Below, one piece after another: positions 23,913 to 34,451 of a DNA stretch of 41,662 bases. The position numbers and the translations under genes are program-made. Origin of the DNA: Alphaproteobacteria bacterium (GTDB lineage: Bacteria; Pseudomonadota; Alphaproteobacteria; RF32; CAG-239); contig JAFTWG010000023.1 of assembly GCA_017465405.1 (NCBI GenBank), positions 1-41,662 of the forward strand. The letters run 5' to 3'. Numbering within the stretch: position 1 is the first letter of the stretch; every line of letters begins with the position of its first letter. Under the pieces are notes generated by a model, which saw nothing but the letters and a program-made list of their open reading frames with translations, had not been told where the DNA came from and ran no database searches.

Positions 23913-26420
23913 ATGACAGAAGATAGTGCAAAAACCAAATTAACCTTATCGGGCAAAAAAACCCTGACATTAAAAGGTTTGGGAGAAAAAGCATCTTCTC
24001 ACGACGGTAAAAAAGTTGTGCAAGTAGAAGTTCGCAAAAAAAGAGTTATTGCGACATCTGCACCTGCCGAAAATAAAGAAGTACAATTAGACGAAGCTAC
24101 ACAAGCTAAATTGCGTCTTATTGCCGAGGCAAAAGAACACGAAGCAAAACGTCAACAACAAGAAGAAGAAAAACAGCTTGCCCGCCAAAAATTAGAAGAG
24201 GAAATTAAAGCGGAAAAACAACGCAAAGAAGCTGAAGAAGCAGAACGTTTGGCTTTGGAAGAACAAAAAATAAAAGAAGCTAAAGAAGCAGAAGAAAAGG
24301 CTGCTAAGGAAAAGGCTGAAAAAGAAAAAGCGGCCGCACAAAAAATGGCTCAATCCTCACCAAAAGAAGAAAAAACATTCAAAAATAACGACCGTCACTC
24401 GAAAGATTATGATGACGATGATGACGATGAAAAATTCAGCGGCAAAAAACGCAATGTTAATAGAAATGAGGCTTTTGAACAGGATCGTAAAAAAGTTACA
24501 AAACGCAGTTTTGAACCGCAACGTCGTAATAACAAGGTAAGCATAAACAGTTTTGGTGGTGATGACGATGATGACGATTACGGATTTGGAGCACCTCGCC
24601 GTCGCTTTAAAAAGAAACAACCTAAACCGGTAGTTGTTGTTCAGCCGCAAGAAAAAATCATTAAAGAAGTTACAATTCCTGAAATTATTACTGTTCAAGA
24701 ATTAGCAAACCGTATGGCAGAAAAAAGTGCCGATGTAATCAAAAAATTAATGTCTTTAGGCGTTATGGCCACAATTAACCAAGCCATTGATGCCGATACC
24801 GCTCAAATTATCGTTGAAGAAATGGGACACAAATGGAAACGTGTTGCCGACAGCGATGTTGAAGATGTTTTGAAAAATGACGAGGACAGTTTGCCGGAAA
24901 GACAATTACCGAGAGCTCCCGTTGTTACCGTTATGGGACACGTTGACCATGGTAAAACCTCCCTACTTGACGCATTGAGAGAAACCAATGTCGTAGCTAA
25001 AGAAGCCGGAGGTATTACTCAACATATCGGTGCTTATCAAATTGAAGTAGAAAGCGGAAACAAAATTACATTTATTGACACTCCGGGACACGAGGCATTC
25101 TCAGAGATGCGTGCTCGCGGTGCAAAAGTTACCGATATTGTAGTTTTGGTTGTTGCCGCAAATGACGGTATCATGCCACAAACCGTAGAAGCTATTCGTC
25201 ACGCACAAGCAGCCGAAGTTCCGATTGTTGTTGCAATCAATAAAATTGATTTACCGGGTGCCGATCCTATGAAAGTTAAGACAGCGTTATTGCAACATGG
25301 TATTGCCGTAGAAGAAATGGGTGGTGAATACTTATGCGCCGAAGTTTCTGCTAAAAAACGTATTAATATTAATAAGTTGGTAGAAGCTATTTTATTACAG
25401 GCAGAAATTTTAGATTTGAAAGCTAACCCGAATTGTAAAGCAAGCGGAACCGTTGTTGAAGCCAAAATGGAAAAAGGTCGTGGCTCTGTTGCTACTGTTT
25501 TAGTTCAACAAGGAACTCTCAATATCGGTGATATTATCATTGCCGGTAAAGAATGGGGACACGTTCGTGCAATGTTCAACGAACACGGACAAAAACTCCA
25601 GTCCGCAGGTCCGGCAACTCCGGTAGAAATTTTAGGATTGCAAGGAACTCCTGCTGCCGGTGACAACTTTAACGTTGTTGAAAGCGAATCTCAAGCAAAA
25701 GAAATCGTGAATTATCGTATTCAGAAAGAACGTGATGCAAAACTGGTTAAGAGTGCGAAATCTGCAATGGAACAAATGCTTGATAAAATTAAATCCGGTG
25801 AAGTTAAACACCTACCAATTGTTATTAAAGCCGATGTTCAAGGCTCTATTGAAGCTATTGAGGGAACATTGAACAAACTTTCAAACAACGAAGTTAGTGT
25901 TCAAATTTTACACTCTGCTGTCGGACCTATTTCTGAGTCTGATGTAACCTTGGCAAAAGCATCTCATGCTTTCATTATCGGTTTTAACGTTCGTGCAATT
26001 CCGCAAGCTCGTGATATGGCACGTCGTGACGGTATTGATATTCGTTACTACTCTATCATTTATGATGTAGCCGACGATGTTAAGAAGGGACTTGAAGGTA
26101 TGCTCTCTCCTGAACTCAAAGAAAAGATTTTGGGTTATGCTGAAATTCGTAACGTATTCAATATCACCGGAGTAGGAAGAGTTGCCGGATGTATGATTAC
26201 CGAAGGTATGGTTAAACGTGGAGCGAAAGTTCGTTTACTCCGTGATAACGTTGTTATTCATGATGGTAGTCTTGGACAACTTAAACGATACAAAGATGAC
26301 GTAAAAGAAGTTAAAGAAGGTTATGAATGCGGTATGAGTTTTGAAAACTATAACGATATTCAGGTCGGTGACTTTATCGAATGTTACGAAATCGAAACTA
26401 TTGCCGCTAAACTCGACTAA
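23913..26420 (+). CDS. infB: Translation initiation factor IF-2
   Basis: 835 residues. It places fMet-tRNA on the 30S subunit and promotes subunit joining. The N-terminal 230 residues are low-complexity, Lys/Glu/Ala-rich (about 65-150), with two runs of six Asp ([11 protein letters not shown] and [12 protein letters not shown]). The IF2 N-domain follows ([19 protein letters not shown]). The G domain starts near residue 335 with [35 protein letters not shown] and NKID. Domains II, III and IV complete the usual length. It sits 22 bp after ylxR, with TGGAG before the start, and 13 bp before rbfA. Confidence 0.98.
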   Translation: MTEDSAKTKLTLSGKKTLTLKGLGEKASSHDGKKVVQVEVRKKRVIATSAPAENKEVQLDEATQAKLRLIAEAKEHEAKRQQQEEEKQLARQKLEEEIKAEKQRKEAEEAERLALEEQKIKEAKEAEEKAAKEKAEKEKAAAQKMAQSSPKEEKTFKNNDRHSKDYDDDDDDEKFSGKKRNVNRNEAFEQDRKKVTKRSFEPQRRNNKVSINSFGGDDDDDDYGFGAPRRRFKKKQPKPVVVVQPQEKIIKEVTIPEIITVQELANRMAEKSADVIKKLMSLGVMATINQAIDADTAQIIVEEMGHKWKRVADSDVEDVLKNDEDSLPERQLPRAPVVTVMGHVDHGKTSLLDALRETNVVAKEAGGITQHIGAYQIEVESGNKITFIDTPGHEAFSEMRARGAKVTDIVVLVVAANDGIMPQTVEAIRHAQAAEVPIVVAINKIDLPGADPMKVKTALLQHGIAVEEMGGEYLCAEVSAKKRININKLVEAILLQAEILDLKANPNCKASGTVVEAKMEKGRGSVATVLVQQGTLNIGDIIIAGKEWGHVRAMFNEHGQKLQSAGPATPVEILGLQGTPAAGDNFNVVESESQAKEIVNYRIQKERDAKLVKSAKSAMEQMLDKIKSGEVKHLPIVIKADVQGSIEAIEGTLNKLSNNEVSVQILHSAVGPISESDVTLAKASHAFIIGFNVRAIPQARDMARRDGIDIRYYSIIYDVADDVKKGLEGMLSPELKEKILGYAEIRNVFNITGVGRVAGCMITEGMVKRGAKVRLLRDNVVIHDGSLGQLKRYKDDVKEVKEGYECGMSFENYNDIQVGDFIECYEIETIAAKLD

Positions 26421-26433
26421 TTGGAGAAATATA

Positions 26434-26823
26434 ATGGCATTAAAAGAATTATCCCAAAGACAATTAAGAGTCGGGCAAGAAATCAAACGAATTATAGCAG
26501 AAGAAATCAATCAGGGACGAGTTCGCAATCTTGAACCTATTGATACTTTGGTAACAATTATGGAAACAACAGTTTCTCCCGATTTAAAATATGCCGATGT
26601 GTATTTTGTAACAACAAACGGAGAACTGGATGAAAAAGTTCGTGAAGCACTACAGTTGGCAGCAAACCACTTCCGCAAAGTGGTGGCTTCAAAAACCATG
26701 CTTCGCTATGTTCCGGAAATTCGTTTTTTCATTGATAACACAATGGCGGAAGCTGATAAAATTGAAAAATTGCTTCATGATCCCAAAGTTCAAGAAGACT
26801 TAAAAAAGCAAGATGAAGCATAA
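26434..26823 (+). CDS. rbfA: Ribosome-binding factor A
   Basis: 129 residues from the ATG at 26434, preceded by TTGGAG; the open frame reaches back into infB without similarity. RbfA binds the 30S subunit near the 5' helix of 16S rRNA during maturation. Family pattern is visible: RQLRVGQEIKRIIAEEI, VTIMETTVSPDLKYADVYF, ALQLAANHFRKVVASKTMLRYVPEIRFFID. The end overlaps truB by 11 bp, so translation of the two is coupled. Confidence 0.95.
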   Translation: MALKELSQRQLRVGQEIKRIIAEEINQGRVRNLEPIDTLVTIMETTVSPDLKYADVYFVTTNGELDEKVREALQLAANHFRKVVASKTMLRYVPEIRFFIDNTMAEADKIEKLLHDPKVQEDLKKQDEA

Positions 26824-27721
26824 AAAAGGCAATAATGTAAACGGCTGGTTGATAATTGACAAACCGCAAGGTATGGGATCTACCCAAGTTGTCAATTTCA
26901 CCCGCCGTTTTTTCAATGCTAAAAAAAACGGACACGCAGGAACTCTTGACCCCTTTGCTACTGGTGTTTTACCTATTGCATTCGGTGAAGGAACAAAACT
27001 TATCGACTTTATAACCGACGGCGATAAAGAATATGAGTTTACTCTTGCTTTCGGTTCGGAAACGGATTCATCCGATTGTACGGGAAATATAATTGTCAAC
27101 GGAGGAAAAACTCCGACAAAAGAAGAAATTATCTCGGTTATTCCTAATTTTATCGGTAAAATAAAGCAAACTCCTCCTGTATTTTCAGCAATAAAAATCA
27201 ACGGACAAAGAGCCTATGATTTAGCCCGAAAAGGAGAAGAAGTCTCGATTCCCGAAAGAGAAATTGAAATTTTCGGACTGGAGCTTATTGATACAAAAGA
27301 TAACCTTGCATTTTTTAGAGTTCAATGTTCAAAAGGGACATACGTTCGCAGTTTGGGACGAGATATAGCTCGTTCTCTGAATACATACGGACATTTAACC
27401 GAATTGCGACGTACAAAATGCGGACTTTTTACAATCAACGATACGATTTTACTGGAAAAATTAAAAAATATAGTATATGTTGAGCAAGCTAACGAATTTT
27501 TGCTTCCGTTAGAAACCTCTCTGCGCGACATCGCGGTTATGGCTGTTTCGGAAGCAGAGGCTGAAAAACTTAAGCACGGACAAGCACTGAGCCCAAAAGT
27601 ATGGGAAGGAAAATTTCCTCCTCAAACAATGGTGGCAACAACTTGTAACGGAGTTTTAACAGCCATGGTACTCGTCGAAGAAACAAGACTTTCTCCGATT
27701 CGGGTTTTTAATTTAACTTAA
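26813..27721 (+). CDS. truB: tRNA pseudouridine-55 synthase
   Basis: 302 residues. It converts U55 of tRNA to pseudouridine. The catalytic Asp lies in [68 protein letters not shown] and [12 protein letters not shown] follow in the family order. A short PUA-like C-terminal region is present. The start lies within the end of rbfA, in the sequence ATGAAGCATAAAAAAGG. rpsO follows 20 bp later. Confidence 0.97.
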   Translation: MKHKKGNNVNGWLIIDKPQGMGSTQVVNFTRRFFNAKKNGHAGTLDPFATGVLPIAFGEGTKLIDFITDGDKEYEFTLAFGSETDSSDCTGNIIVNGGKTPTKEEIISVIPNFIGKIKQTPPVFSAIKINGQRAYDLARKGEEVSIPEREIEIFGLELIDTKDNLAFFRVQCSKGTYVRSLGRDIARSLNTYGHLTELRRTKCGLFTINDTILLEKLKNIVYVEQANEFLLPLETSLRDIAVMAVSEAEAEKLKHGQALSPKVWEGKFPPQTMVATTCNGVLTAMVLVEETRLSPIRVFNLT

Positions 27722-27741
27722 TTAATATAAGGAAAATAAAG

Positions 27742-28011
27742 ATGTCGATTACAAAAGAAGTAAAAGATGAATTAGTAAAAACTTATGGTTTGAGCGAAGG
27801 CGATACAGGTTCTCCTGAAGTTCAAATTGCAATTTGGACAACTCGTATCAACAACTTGATTGAGCACTTCAATACTCACCGTAAAGATCTGCACTCTCGT
27901 TTAGGTTTGATGAAAATGGTTTCTAAACGTCGTCACTTGTTAGACTATCTCAAAGCTAAAGACGAAAACAGATATAAAGAAATCATCAAAAAACTTAACA
28001 TTCGTAGATAA
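27742..28011 (+). CDS. rpsO: Small-subunit ribosomal protein uS15
   Basis: 89 residues, exactly the family length. It binds 16S rRNA early in 30S assembly. Signature: [48 protein letters not shown] precedes the start. A hairpin follows its stop, as in E. coli, where the rpsO-pnp interval carries a terminator and an RNase III-processed leader. Confidence 0.98.
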   Translation: MSITKEVKDELVKTYGLSEGDTGSPEVQIAIWTTRINNLIEHFNTHRKDLHSRLGLMKMVSKRRHLLDYLKAKDENRYKEIIKKLNIRR

Positions 28012-28020
28012 GTTTTTGAA

Positions 28021-28054
28021 CATTGCGGGGCGACACAGTCCCGCAATGCTTTTA
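28021..28054 (+). terminator. Terminator between rpsO and pnp
   Basis: CATTGCGGG (28021-28029) pairs perfectly with CCCGCAATG (28040-28048), followed by CTTTTATT. It lies 10 bp past the rpsO stop and 75 bp before pnp. Partial readthrough would allow a polycistronic message; it could also be a processing site. Confidence 0.7.
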
Positions 28055-28122
28055 TTAAATCCTTATCTTAATCAAGGTAAGGTGCTGTTTATAAAGATGT
28101 AAAAGATGAAAGGTAATAGAAT

Positions 28123-30252
28123 ATGAATAACTTAAAAGTATCCACTCGTGAAATTGAATGGGGCGGACGCAAACTTATCCTCGAGACCGGAAAAGTTGCA
28201 AAACAAGCTACCGGTTCAGTAATTGCTACATATGGCGAAACAAAAGTTTTGGCAACCGTATGTGCAGCTAAAGAAGTTAAAGAAGATCAAGACTTCTTCC
28301 CTTTGACTGTAAATTATCAGGAAAAATATTATGCCACAGGTAAAATCCCCGGTGGCTTTATGAAAAGAGAAAGCAAACCTTCCGAACACGAAGTTTTGGT
28401 ATCTCGTTTAATCGATCGTCCGATTCGTCCTTTGTTCCCCGATGCTTTTAAGAACGAAGTTCAAATTATCTGTACTGTTTTAGGACATGACCAAAAAACA
28501 ACTTCTGATGTTGTTGCAATGTTAGCCGCTTCTGCAGCTTTAGCTGTTTCCGGAATTCCGTTTTTAGGTCCTATCGGAGCAGCAAAAATCGGCTACAAAG
28601 ATGGTCAATACATCTTAAACCCAACTATTGAAGAACAAAAAGAATCTGATTTGGAATTGACGGTTGCCGGTACCAAAGAAGGTGTTTTAATGGTTGAATC
28701 TGAAGCAAACGAACTCTCTGAAGAAACTATGCTCGGTGCCGTTATGTTCGGCTTTAACAGCTTCCAACCAATCATTGATATGATTAACGATTTGGCTAAA
28801 GAAGCAGGAAAACCGGCTTGGGAAGCACCGGTATTTCCGAAAGAATTTGATGAAATGTACGAACGTATTGCTAAAGATTTTCGTGCAAAATATGAAACAG
28901 CGTTTACAGAAACCAACAAATTGGCTCGTGGAACTTTAGTTGGTCAAATAGATGAAGAAGTTAAAGCAACTATCGATCCTGAAAACGAATTTGAAAACAG
29001 ATATTTGTTAGATGTTTTAGAAAAAATTAAACACGTTGTAGTTAGAGAAAAAGTTCTCAATACAGGTCACCGTATTGATGGTCGTGATACCAAAACCGTT
29101 CGCCCGATTTGGTGTGAAGTTGATACTTTACCGACATCTCATGGTTCTGCCATTTTTACACGTGGCGAAACACAAGCCTTGGTTGTTACAACTCTCGGTA
29201 CCGGTGAAGATGCACAAATTGTTGACGGTTTAATGAACGAATATAAACAAGACTTTATGCTCAACTATAATTTCCCTCCGTTTTCTGTTGGTGAATGCGG
29301 ACGTTTAGGCTCTCCCGGACGTCGTGAAATCGGTCACGGTAAATTGGCATGGAGAGCTATTCACCCGATGTTACCTAAAGACAAAGATGCTTTTCCTTAC
29401 ACCATACGAGTAGTTTCCGAAATTATGGAATCAAACGGTTCTTCTTCAATGGCTACCGTATGCGGAACAACTTTATCTTTGATGGCTGCCGGTGTTCCGA
29501 TGACAAAACCGGTTGCAGGTATTGCTATGGGCTTAATTAAAGAAGACGACGGGCGTGTTGCTATTTTAACAGATATTTTAGGTGACGAAGACCACCTTGG
29601 CGATATGGACTTTAAAGTAGCCGGCACAAAAGACGGTGTTACAGCTTTGCAAATGGATATCAAAATTACTTCAATTACCGAAGAAATTATGAAAAATGCT
29701 TTAGCTCAAGCACATGAAGGTCGTATCCATATTTTAGGCGAAATGGCAAAAGCAATCGCAGAACCTCGTAAAGAAGTTGCACCGACTGCTCCACGCATTA
29801 TTGCTATTAAAATTCCGGTTGATAAAATTCGTGAAGTTATCGGTTCCGGCGGTAAGGTAATTCGTGAAATCACCGAAAAAACCAATTCTAAAATTGATAT
29901 CAGCGAAGACGGAGTTATCCATATTGCGACTGTTAACAGTGCTGACGGACAAGCCGCTCTTGACTGGATTATGGGAATTGTTGCCGAACCTGAAGAAGGA
30001 CATATTTATCACGGAACAATTACCAAAATTATGGATTTTGGTGCATTTGTTCGCTTTATAGGTACAACCGAAGGATTAGTTCACATTTCAGAAGTTAAAA
30101 ATGAACGTATTGCTTCTGTTTCCGACTTCTACAAAGAAGGTGATAAAATTTGGGTAAAATGCTTGGGTACCGACAATCGCGGTAAAATAAAGCTCTCTGC
30201 AAAAAGAGTAAACCAAGAAACCGGTGAAGATTTGGAAAAATCCGAACAATAA
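28123..30252 (+). CDS. pnp: Polyribonucleotide nucleotidyltransferase (PNPase)
   Basis: 709 residues, E. coli 711. It degrades RNA 3' to 5' with phosphate. Domains in order: RNase PH 1 (about 10-145), linker helices, RNase PH 2 (about 310-540; [30 protein letters not shown], catalytic Asp in [12 protein letters not shown]), KH (about 555-615; [20 protein letters not shown]) and S1 (about 622-690; [15 protein letters not shown]). It closes the nusA operon and ends at a strong hairpin. PNPase is commonly autoregulated at its leader; no specific site could be assigned. Confidence 0.98.
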   Translation: MNNLKVSTREIEWGGRKLILETGKVAKQATGSVIATYGETKVLATVCAAKEVKEDQDFFPLTVNYQEKYYATGKIPGGFMKRESKPSEHEVLVSRLIDRPIRPLFPDAFKNEVQIICTVLGHDQKTTSDVVAMLAASAALAVSGIPFLGPIGAAKIGYKDGQYILNPTIEEQKESDLELTVAGTKEGVLMVESEANELSEETMLGAVMFGFNSFQPIIDMINDLAKEAGKPAWEAPVFPKEFDEMYERIAKDFRAKYETAFTETNKLARGTLVGQIDEEVKATIDPENEFENRYLLDVLEKIKHVVVREKVLNTGHRIDGRDTKTVRPIWCEVDTLPTSHGSAIFTRGETQALVVTTLGTGEDAQIVDGLMNEYKQDFMLNYNFPPFSVGECGRLGSPGRREIGHGKLAWRAIHPMLPKDKDAFPYTIRVVSEIMESNGSSSMATVCGTTLSLMAAGVPMTKPVAGIAMGLIKEDDGRVAILTDILGDEDHLGDMDFKVAGTKDGVTALQMDIKITSITEEIMKNALAQAHEGRIHILGEMAKAIAEPRKEVAPTAPRIIAIKIPVDKIREVIGSGGKVIREITEKTNSKIDISEDGVIHIATVNSADGQAALDWIMGIVAEPEEGHIYHGTITKIMDFGAFVRFIGTTEGLVHISEVKNERIASVSDFYKEGDKIWVKCLGTDNRGKIKLSAKRVNQETGEDLEKSEQ

Positions 30253-30260
30253 AAAAACAA

Positions 30261-30290
30261 AAAGGTGTTTCTTCGGAAACACCTTTTTTA
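30261..30290. terminator. Strong bidirectional terminator of pnp
   Basis: AAAGGTGTTTC (30261-30271), a TTCG tetraloop and GAAACACCTTT (30276-30286) followed by T residues. The upstream A-run also makes it active for the convergent gene at 30305. Confidence 0.92.
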
Positions 30291-30304
30291 ATACCTGACA
30301 GAAT

Positions 30305-30640
30305 TTAGAGCAATACAACCGCTCCTAAAATCAACAGTAAGACTATCGCACCTATAACGAGGATTCTTCTGTCTCTTTTTTGCATTCTAATCCTTTCCTG
30401 CTCCAAATCCGTGCGAGAAATGATGTATTCGTTATTACGGTACACATAAACATAAATCTCGCTTCCTTCTTTGAGTTCCAAATCATCTTCCCAAAAATCA
30501 GCAGGCTTGACGGTAATAACCGAACCGTCCTCAAAGGTCAGCTTGTAAGCATAAACAACTTTCTCTACAAACGTACCTTCTGCACATTCTACAACTTCGG
30601 GTTTAAAAAGCTCTTCAAGTTTAATAATTTTTCGTTTCAT
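30305..30640 (-). CDS. Small tail-anchored membrane protein, unknown
   Basis: 111 residues from the ATG at 30640. An in-frame GTG at 30667 falls inside the predicted promoter -10, so it is rejected as start. I do not recognise the family. Residues 1-75 are acidic and strand-rich (FEDGSVITVKPADFWEDDLE, EGSEIYVYVYRN), then comes a basic stretch (ERIRMQKRDRR) and a single hydrophobic C-terminal helix (ILVIGAIVLLLILGAVVLL), which would anchor the protein with its bulk in the cytoplasm. It is a single gene with its own TTGACA promoter, convergent with pnp. No partner is suggested by context. Confidence 0.75.
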   Translation of the reverse strand: MKRKIIKLEELFKPEVVECAEGTFVEKVVYAYKLTFEDGSVITVKPADFWEDDLELKEGSEIYVYVYRNNEYIISRTDLEQERIRMQKRDRRILVIGAIVLLLILGAVVLL

Positions 30641-30665
30641 ATCAATAATTTTTAATGTCGCTAAC

Positions 30666-30694
30666 ACACTAAAATAAATTAATATTTATGTCAA
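30666..30694 (-). promoter_or_regulatory. Candidate promoter of the tail-anchored protein gene
   Basis: On minus, a perfect TTGACA (30689-30694), 17-bp spacer and TAGTGT (30666-30671). The predicted transcript start is about 20 bases before the ATG at 30640. Confidence 0.5.
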
Positions 30695-30766
30695 TTACAT
30701 AATAAAAAACGAATCCGATTTGCACAATATTCGTTTATTACCTTGAAATAATATTTTTTAAGTTGT

Positions 30767-30794
30767 AGGTTAAAGACATTAAGTTGTTTAACCT
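30767..30794. promoter_or_regulatory. Inverted repeat in the hppA leader
   Basis: AGGTTAAA (30767-30774) and TTTAACCT (30787-30794) form a perfect 8-bp inverted repeat, 23 bp before the hppA ATG. TTAAGTTGT also occurs twice as a direct repeat, just before and inside it. It could be an operator or an mRNA hairpin; no T-run follows, so it is not a terminator. Confidence 0.5.
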
Positions 30795-30817
30795 AAAAAA
30801 TTTTAAGGAAGGAAATT

Positions 30818-33235
30818 ATGCAATTTTTTAAAAAATTATGCTCTGTTGCATCTGCATCAGTGTTGTTTTTATGCAGCTTTGTCGCTAGTGCAACAGCCTC
30901 TGAAATTGATTTAAAAATCCCGTCATTGGATATTGATTACAATTTTTGGGGACACACAATTACCGGTTCGCAAATTCTTTTATACGGACTGGCAATTTGC
31001 GGATTCGGTTTTGTTTTCGGATTATACGAATTTTTCAAAATCAAGAAAATGCCGGTTCACAAATCTATGGCCAATATGGCTGCTCTTATTTATGAAACTT
31101 GCAAGACCTATATGAAACAACAAGCTGTTTTATTGGTTATTTTAGAAGCCTTTATCGCAGTTTGTATTTTCTATTATTTCTTCGGATTAAACGGCACCCC
31201 GTTACCTATGGTGCTCAACATTTTGTTGTGGTCTGTTTTGGGTATTCTCGGTTCATTTGCCGTTGCATGGTTTGGAATGCGCATCAATACTTATGCTAAC
31301 TCTCGCACTGCTTTTGCTTCATTAAAAGGCAAAGCTTTTCCGGTGATGGCTCTCCCTCTTCAATCAGGTATGTCTATCGGTGTTTTACTTATTTGTGTAG
31401 AGCTGGTTATGATGATTTTTATCCTCTTGTTTATTCCGAGAGAAAATGCCGGTGCTTGTTTTGTAGGTTTTGCAATCGGTGAATCTTTAGGTGCATCTGC
31501 CTTGCGTATTTGCGGCGGTATTTTTACTAAAATCGCCGACATCGGCGCAGACCTGATGAAAATCATTTTCAAAATTGACGAAGATGATGCTCGTAATCCG
31601 GGAGTTATTGCCGACTGTACAGGTGATAACGCAGGCGATTCCGTAGGTCCGACCGCTGATGGTTTTGAAACATACGGTGTTACCGGTGTTGCTCTTATCA
31701 GTTTCATTGTTTTAGCTGCCGGAATGGTATATGCTCCTGACGGAGAACTCTCTTTAATGGCAAACGGTATTGACATTCAAGCTCGTCTTATCGTATGGAT
31801 TTTTGCTATGAGATTAATGATGGTTTTAACCTCTATCGTTTCTTATTTAATCAATGGCAAAATTGCTAAACTTTTATTTGGTAACAAACAGGATTTTGAT
31901 TTTGAAACACCATTGACATCTTTGGTATGGATTACTTCAGTATTATCCATTGCCGTTACTTTTGCTATTTCATATATCATGATTGGAGATATGGGAGAAG
32001 ATTTGTGGTGGAAACTTTCTGTTATCATCAGTTGCGGAACTTTTGCTGCAGCGATTATCCCTGAATTTACCAAAATCTTTACCTCTTCAAAATCAGGACA
32101 CGTTCAGGAAATCGTGAATGCAAGCCGTCAAGCCGGAGCTTCATTGAACATTATATCCGGTATGGTTGCAGGTAATTTCTCTGCCTTCTGGAAAGGCTTG
32201 GTAATGATTGGTCTTATGGTTGTTGCATATTTCACTGCTGCAAACGGACTTGATGAATATATGGTTTACCCGACAGTATTTGCCTTTGGTTTAGTTGCTT
32301 TCGGTATGTTAGGAATGGGACCGGTTACAATAGCGGTTGACAGCTACGGACCGGTTACGGATAATGCTCAATCTGTTTTTGAATTATCACAAATAGAACA
32401 ATTAAAAGGCATAAAAGCAGAAATCAAAAAAGAATATGATTTTGATCCTAACTTCAAACTGGGTAAAGAATTGTTAGAAAAGAACGATTCTGCAGGAAAC
32501 ACCTTTAAGGCAACCGCAAAACCGGTATTAATCGGAACTGCTGTTATCGGTGCGACAACAATGATATTTTCTATCATTTTGTTGTTAAATCTTGAACTCA
32601 ACCTTATGGATCCGATGGTATTATTCGGACTTTTAATGGGTGGTGCAGTCATTTATTGGTTCTCAGGAGCTTCGATGCAGGCTGTTTCGACCGGAGCTTA
32701 TCGTGCCGTTGCATACATCAAAAAGCACATCAATCTCAATACCAAAGAAGCTGCATCTATTGAAGATTCTAAAAAAGTTGTAAAAATCTGTACAATTTAC
32801 GCTCAAAAAGGAATGTTCAATATCTTTATGGTTATCTTCTGCATGACTATTGCTTTGGCTTGTTTTGATGCAAACCTCTTTGCAAGCTATCTTATTTCCA
32901 TTGCCGCTTTCGGTTTATTCCAAGCTCTTTATATGGCTAATGCCGGCGGTGCATGGGATAATGCTAAAAAGGTTGTAGAAGTTGATTTAAAAGAAAAAGG
33001 AACAGCTTTACACGATGCCGCTGTTGTTGGTGATACAGTCGGTGACCCGTATAAAGATACCTCTTCCGTTGCATTAAACCCGATTATTAAGTTTACAACA
33101 TTATTCGGTTTATTGGCTGTGGAAATGGCTGTTGCCGCTCCTCGCTGTATTGCTTTAGGTGCAGGTATTACCTTGTTCCTCATTTCGCTCATTTTTGTAT
33201 GGCGTTCGTTCTACAAAATGAGAATAGATGAATAA
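30818..33235 (+). CDS. hppA: Membrane-bound ion-translocating pyrophosphatase
   Basis: 805 residues. It couples pyrophosphate hydrolysis to H+ and/or Na+ export across the inner membrane. The substrate signature DDARNPGVIADCTGDNAGDSV is followed by GPTADGFETYGVTG; near the C-terminus are NAGGAWDNAKK and VVGDTVGDPYKDTSSVALNP. The Ala in GNFSAFW occupies the position that is Ala in K+-dependent and Lys in K+-independent enzymes, so K+ dependence is likely. There is an extra N-terminal signal-like segment (1-28, ending ATAS). The catalytic segment matches, from memory, the divergent clade found in Bacteroidetes and related groups more than the classical DNVGDNVGD type. Strong SD AAGGAAGG; monocistronic with a terminator. 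Confidence 0.94.
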   Translation: MQFFKKLCSVASASVLFLCSFVASATASEIDLKIPSLDIDYNFWGHTITGSQILLYGLAICGFGFVFGLYEFFKIKKMPVHKSMANMAALIYETCKTYMKQQAVLLVILEAFIAVCIFYYFFGLNGTPLPMVLNILLWSVLGILGSFAVAWFGMRINTYANSRTAFASLKGKAFPVMALPLQSGMSIGVLLICVELVMMIFILLFIPRENAGACFVGFAIGESLGASALRICGGIFTKIADIGADLMKIIFKIDEDDARNPGVIADCTGDNAGDSVGPTADGFETYGVTGVALISFIVLAAGMVYAPDGELSLMANGIDIQARLIVWIFAMRLMMVLTSIVSYLINGKIAKLLFGNKQDFDFETPLTSLVWITSVLSIAVTFAISYIMIGDMGEDLWWKLSVIISCGTFAAAIIPEFTKIFTSSKSGHVQEIVNASRQAGASLNIISGMVAGNFSAFWKGLVMIGLMVVAYFTAANGLDEYMVYPTVFAFGLVAFGMLGMGPVTIAVDSYGPVTDNAQSVFELSQIEQLKGIKAEIKKEYDFDPNFKLGKELLEKNDSAGNTFKATAKPVLIGTAVIGATTMIFSIILLLNLELNLMDPMVLFGLLMGGAVIYWFSGASMQAVSTGAYRAVAYIKKHINLNTKEAASIEDSKKVVKICTIYAQKGMFNIFMVIFCMTIALACFDANLFASYLISIAAFGLFQALYMANAGGAWDNAKKVVEVDLKEKGTALHDAAVVGDTVGDPYKDTSSVALNPIIKFTTLFGLLAVEMAVAAPRCIALGAGITLFLISLIFVWRSFYKMRIDE

Positions 33236-33251
33236 GCTCATTCATGATTAA

Positions 33252-33292
33252 GAAAAATCCTCAAAATTGTTACCAATTTTGAGGATTTTCTT
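33252..33292 (+). terminator. Terminator of hppA
   Basis: GAAAAATCCTCAAAATTG (33252-33269) pairs with CAATTTTGAGGATTTTC (33274-33290) around TTAC, about 17 bp of stem, ending in a short T-rich tract. Confidence 0.85.
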
Positions 33293-33317
33293 GCATAATA
33301 CAATTTAATCTTATAGT
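33291..33317 (+). promoter_or_regulatory. Candidate lptF promoter, nearly leaderless
   Basis: TATAGT at 33312-33317 is a good -10, with TTGCAT (33291-33296, 15-bp spacer) or TCTTGC (33289-33294, 17 bp) as possible -35. The ATG at 33327 would be 2-3 bases from the transcript start, and no SD precedes it. Confidence 0.3.
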
Positions 33318-33326
33318 ATCGGCCTG

Positions 33327-34451
33327 ATGAAGAAACTGAATATATATATCGCCAATCAAATATTTATTGGCTTTTTATTGGTTACATTTTCGTTGATGTC
33401 GATTTTGTGGCTTACTCAGTCTTTGCGTTTTATTGAAATGATTACAAACAAAGGCTTACCTATAAGTTTATTCATTAAAATGACATCTTGTCTCATGCCT
33501 CGTTTATATGCAATTTTATCTCCTATTTCATTATTTGTTGCTGTTTTGTTTGTGTATAATCGTATGCTTTCCGATAGAGAATTAGTTGTAATTAAATCGG
33601 CAGGTATAAGCCCGTGGCAAAGTGCAAAACCCGCTCTTTTTATGGGGATTTTAGTTTCATTGTTTGCCGTATATGTAAACAACGTAGCCACACCATCGGC
33701 AGAAAAGAAATTTCAAGATTTAGAATGGCAAGTAAAAAACGATGTATCACACCTTATGTTTAGGGAAGGCGAATTTACTACACTGAGCAACAACCTTACT
33801 GTTTTTATAACATCTCATAAAAAAGACGGCTCGGTAGAAGGGGTTATGATTAATGACGAAAGAAACCCTAAAGTGAAAGTTACCGTTGCAGCGGAAAGCG
33901 GAATTATTATTTATACGGAACAAGGCCCGAGAATTGTTCTTATTAATGGTATCAGACAAGAGGTAAACAATCAAACATCTCAGTTTTCTTCATTATCTTT
34001 TGACAGATATTCGGTTGACTTTGGTGCATCACAAAACAAACGCAGGAAAGCTGCATCTGCTCGATCCAGAACATTAACCGAGTTGCTAAATGCTTCATCT
34101 AATCCTAACCTCTCTCCGGCAGAAGCACGCAGATATATTGTTGAAGGTCACCGAAGACTTATTAACCCGTTTTATAATTTTGTAATGTCTTTATTGGCCT
34201 GTGTCGGTCTTTTGGTTGGAAACTTTAATCGCCGAGGACAAGGAAAAATTATATCTTTTTCTATTCTGCTCATGGTAATGATACAAGCTAACGATCTTAT
34301 TTTTGGAAATTTAAGCACTAAAAATCTGTACTTTTTAACACTCTTTTACGCAAATATTATTTTGCCTACAATAATCGGTTTTTGGTTCTTGTTTTTCTAT
34401 AATCCTACATGGATTGCTCGTTTAGGCAAAAAAGAGGAGTTTCCTAAATGA
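33327..34451 (+). CDS. lptF: LPS export ABC transporter permease LptF
   Basis: 374 residues. It is one of the two permeases that, with LptB and LptC, extract LPS from the inner membrane. There are six predicted membrane helices, three on each side of a periplasmic beta-jellyroll (about residues 120-240). Family segments: SDRELVVIKSAGISPW and LINPFYNFVMSLLACVGLL. The start has no clear SD. The ATG of lptD overlaps its stop (ATGA), so the two are coupled. lptG, which usually follows lptF, is not between them. Confidence 0.88.
   Translation: MKKLNIYIANQIFIGFLLVTFSLMSILWLTQSLRFIEMITNKGLPISLFIKMTSCLMPRLYAILSPISLFVAVLFVYNRMLSDRELVVIKSAGISPWQSAKPALFMGILVSLFAVYVNNVATPSAEKKFQDLEWQVKNDVSHLMFREGEFTTLSNNLTVFITSHKKDGSVEGVMINDERNPKVKVTVAAESGIIIYTEQGPRIVLINGIRQEVNNQTSQFSSLSFDRYSVDFGASQNKRRKAASARSRTLTELLNASSNPNLSPAEARRYIVEGHRRLINPFYNFVMSLLACVGLLVGNFNRRGQGKIISFSILLMVMIQANDLIFGNLSTKNLYFLTLFYANIILPTIIGFWFLFFYNPTWIARLGKKEEFPK

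Noticed and set aside
24410..24580. Poly-Asp runs in infB as a frameshift or assembly error
   Set aside because: The frame stays open on both sides and charged low-complexity N-termini are normal for IF-2.
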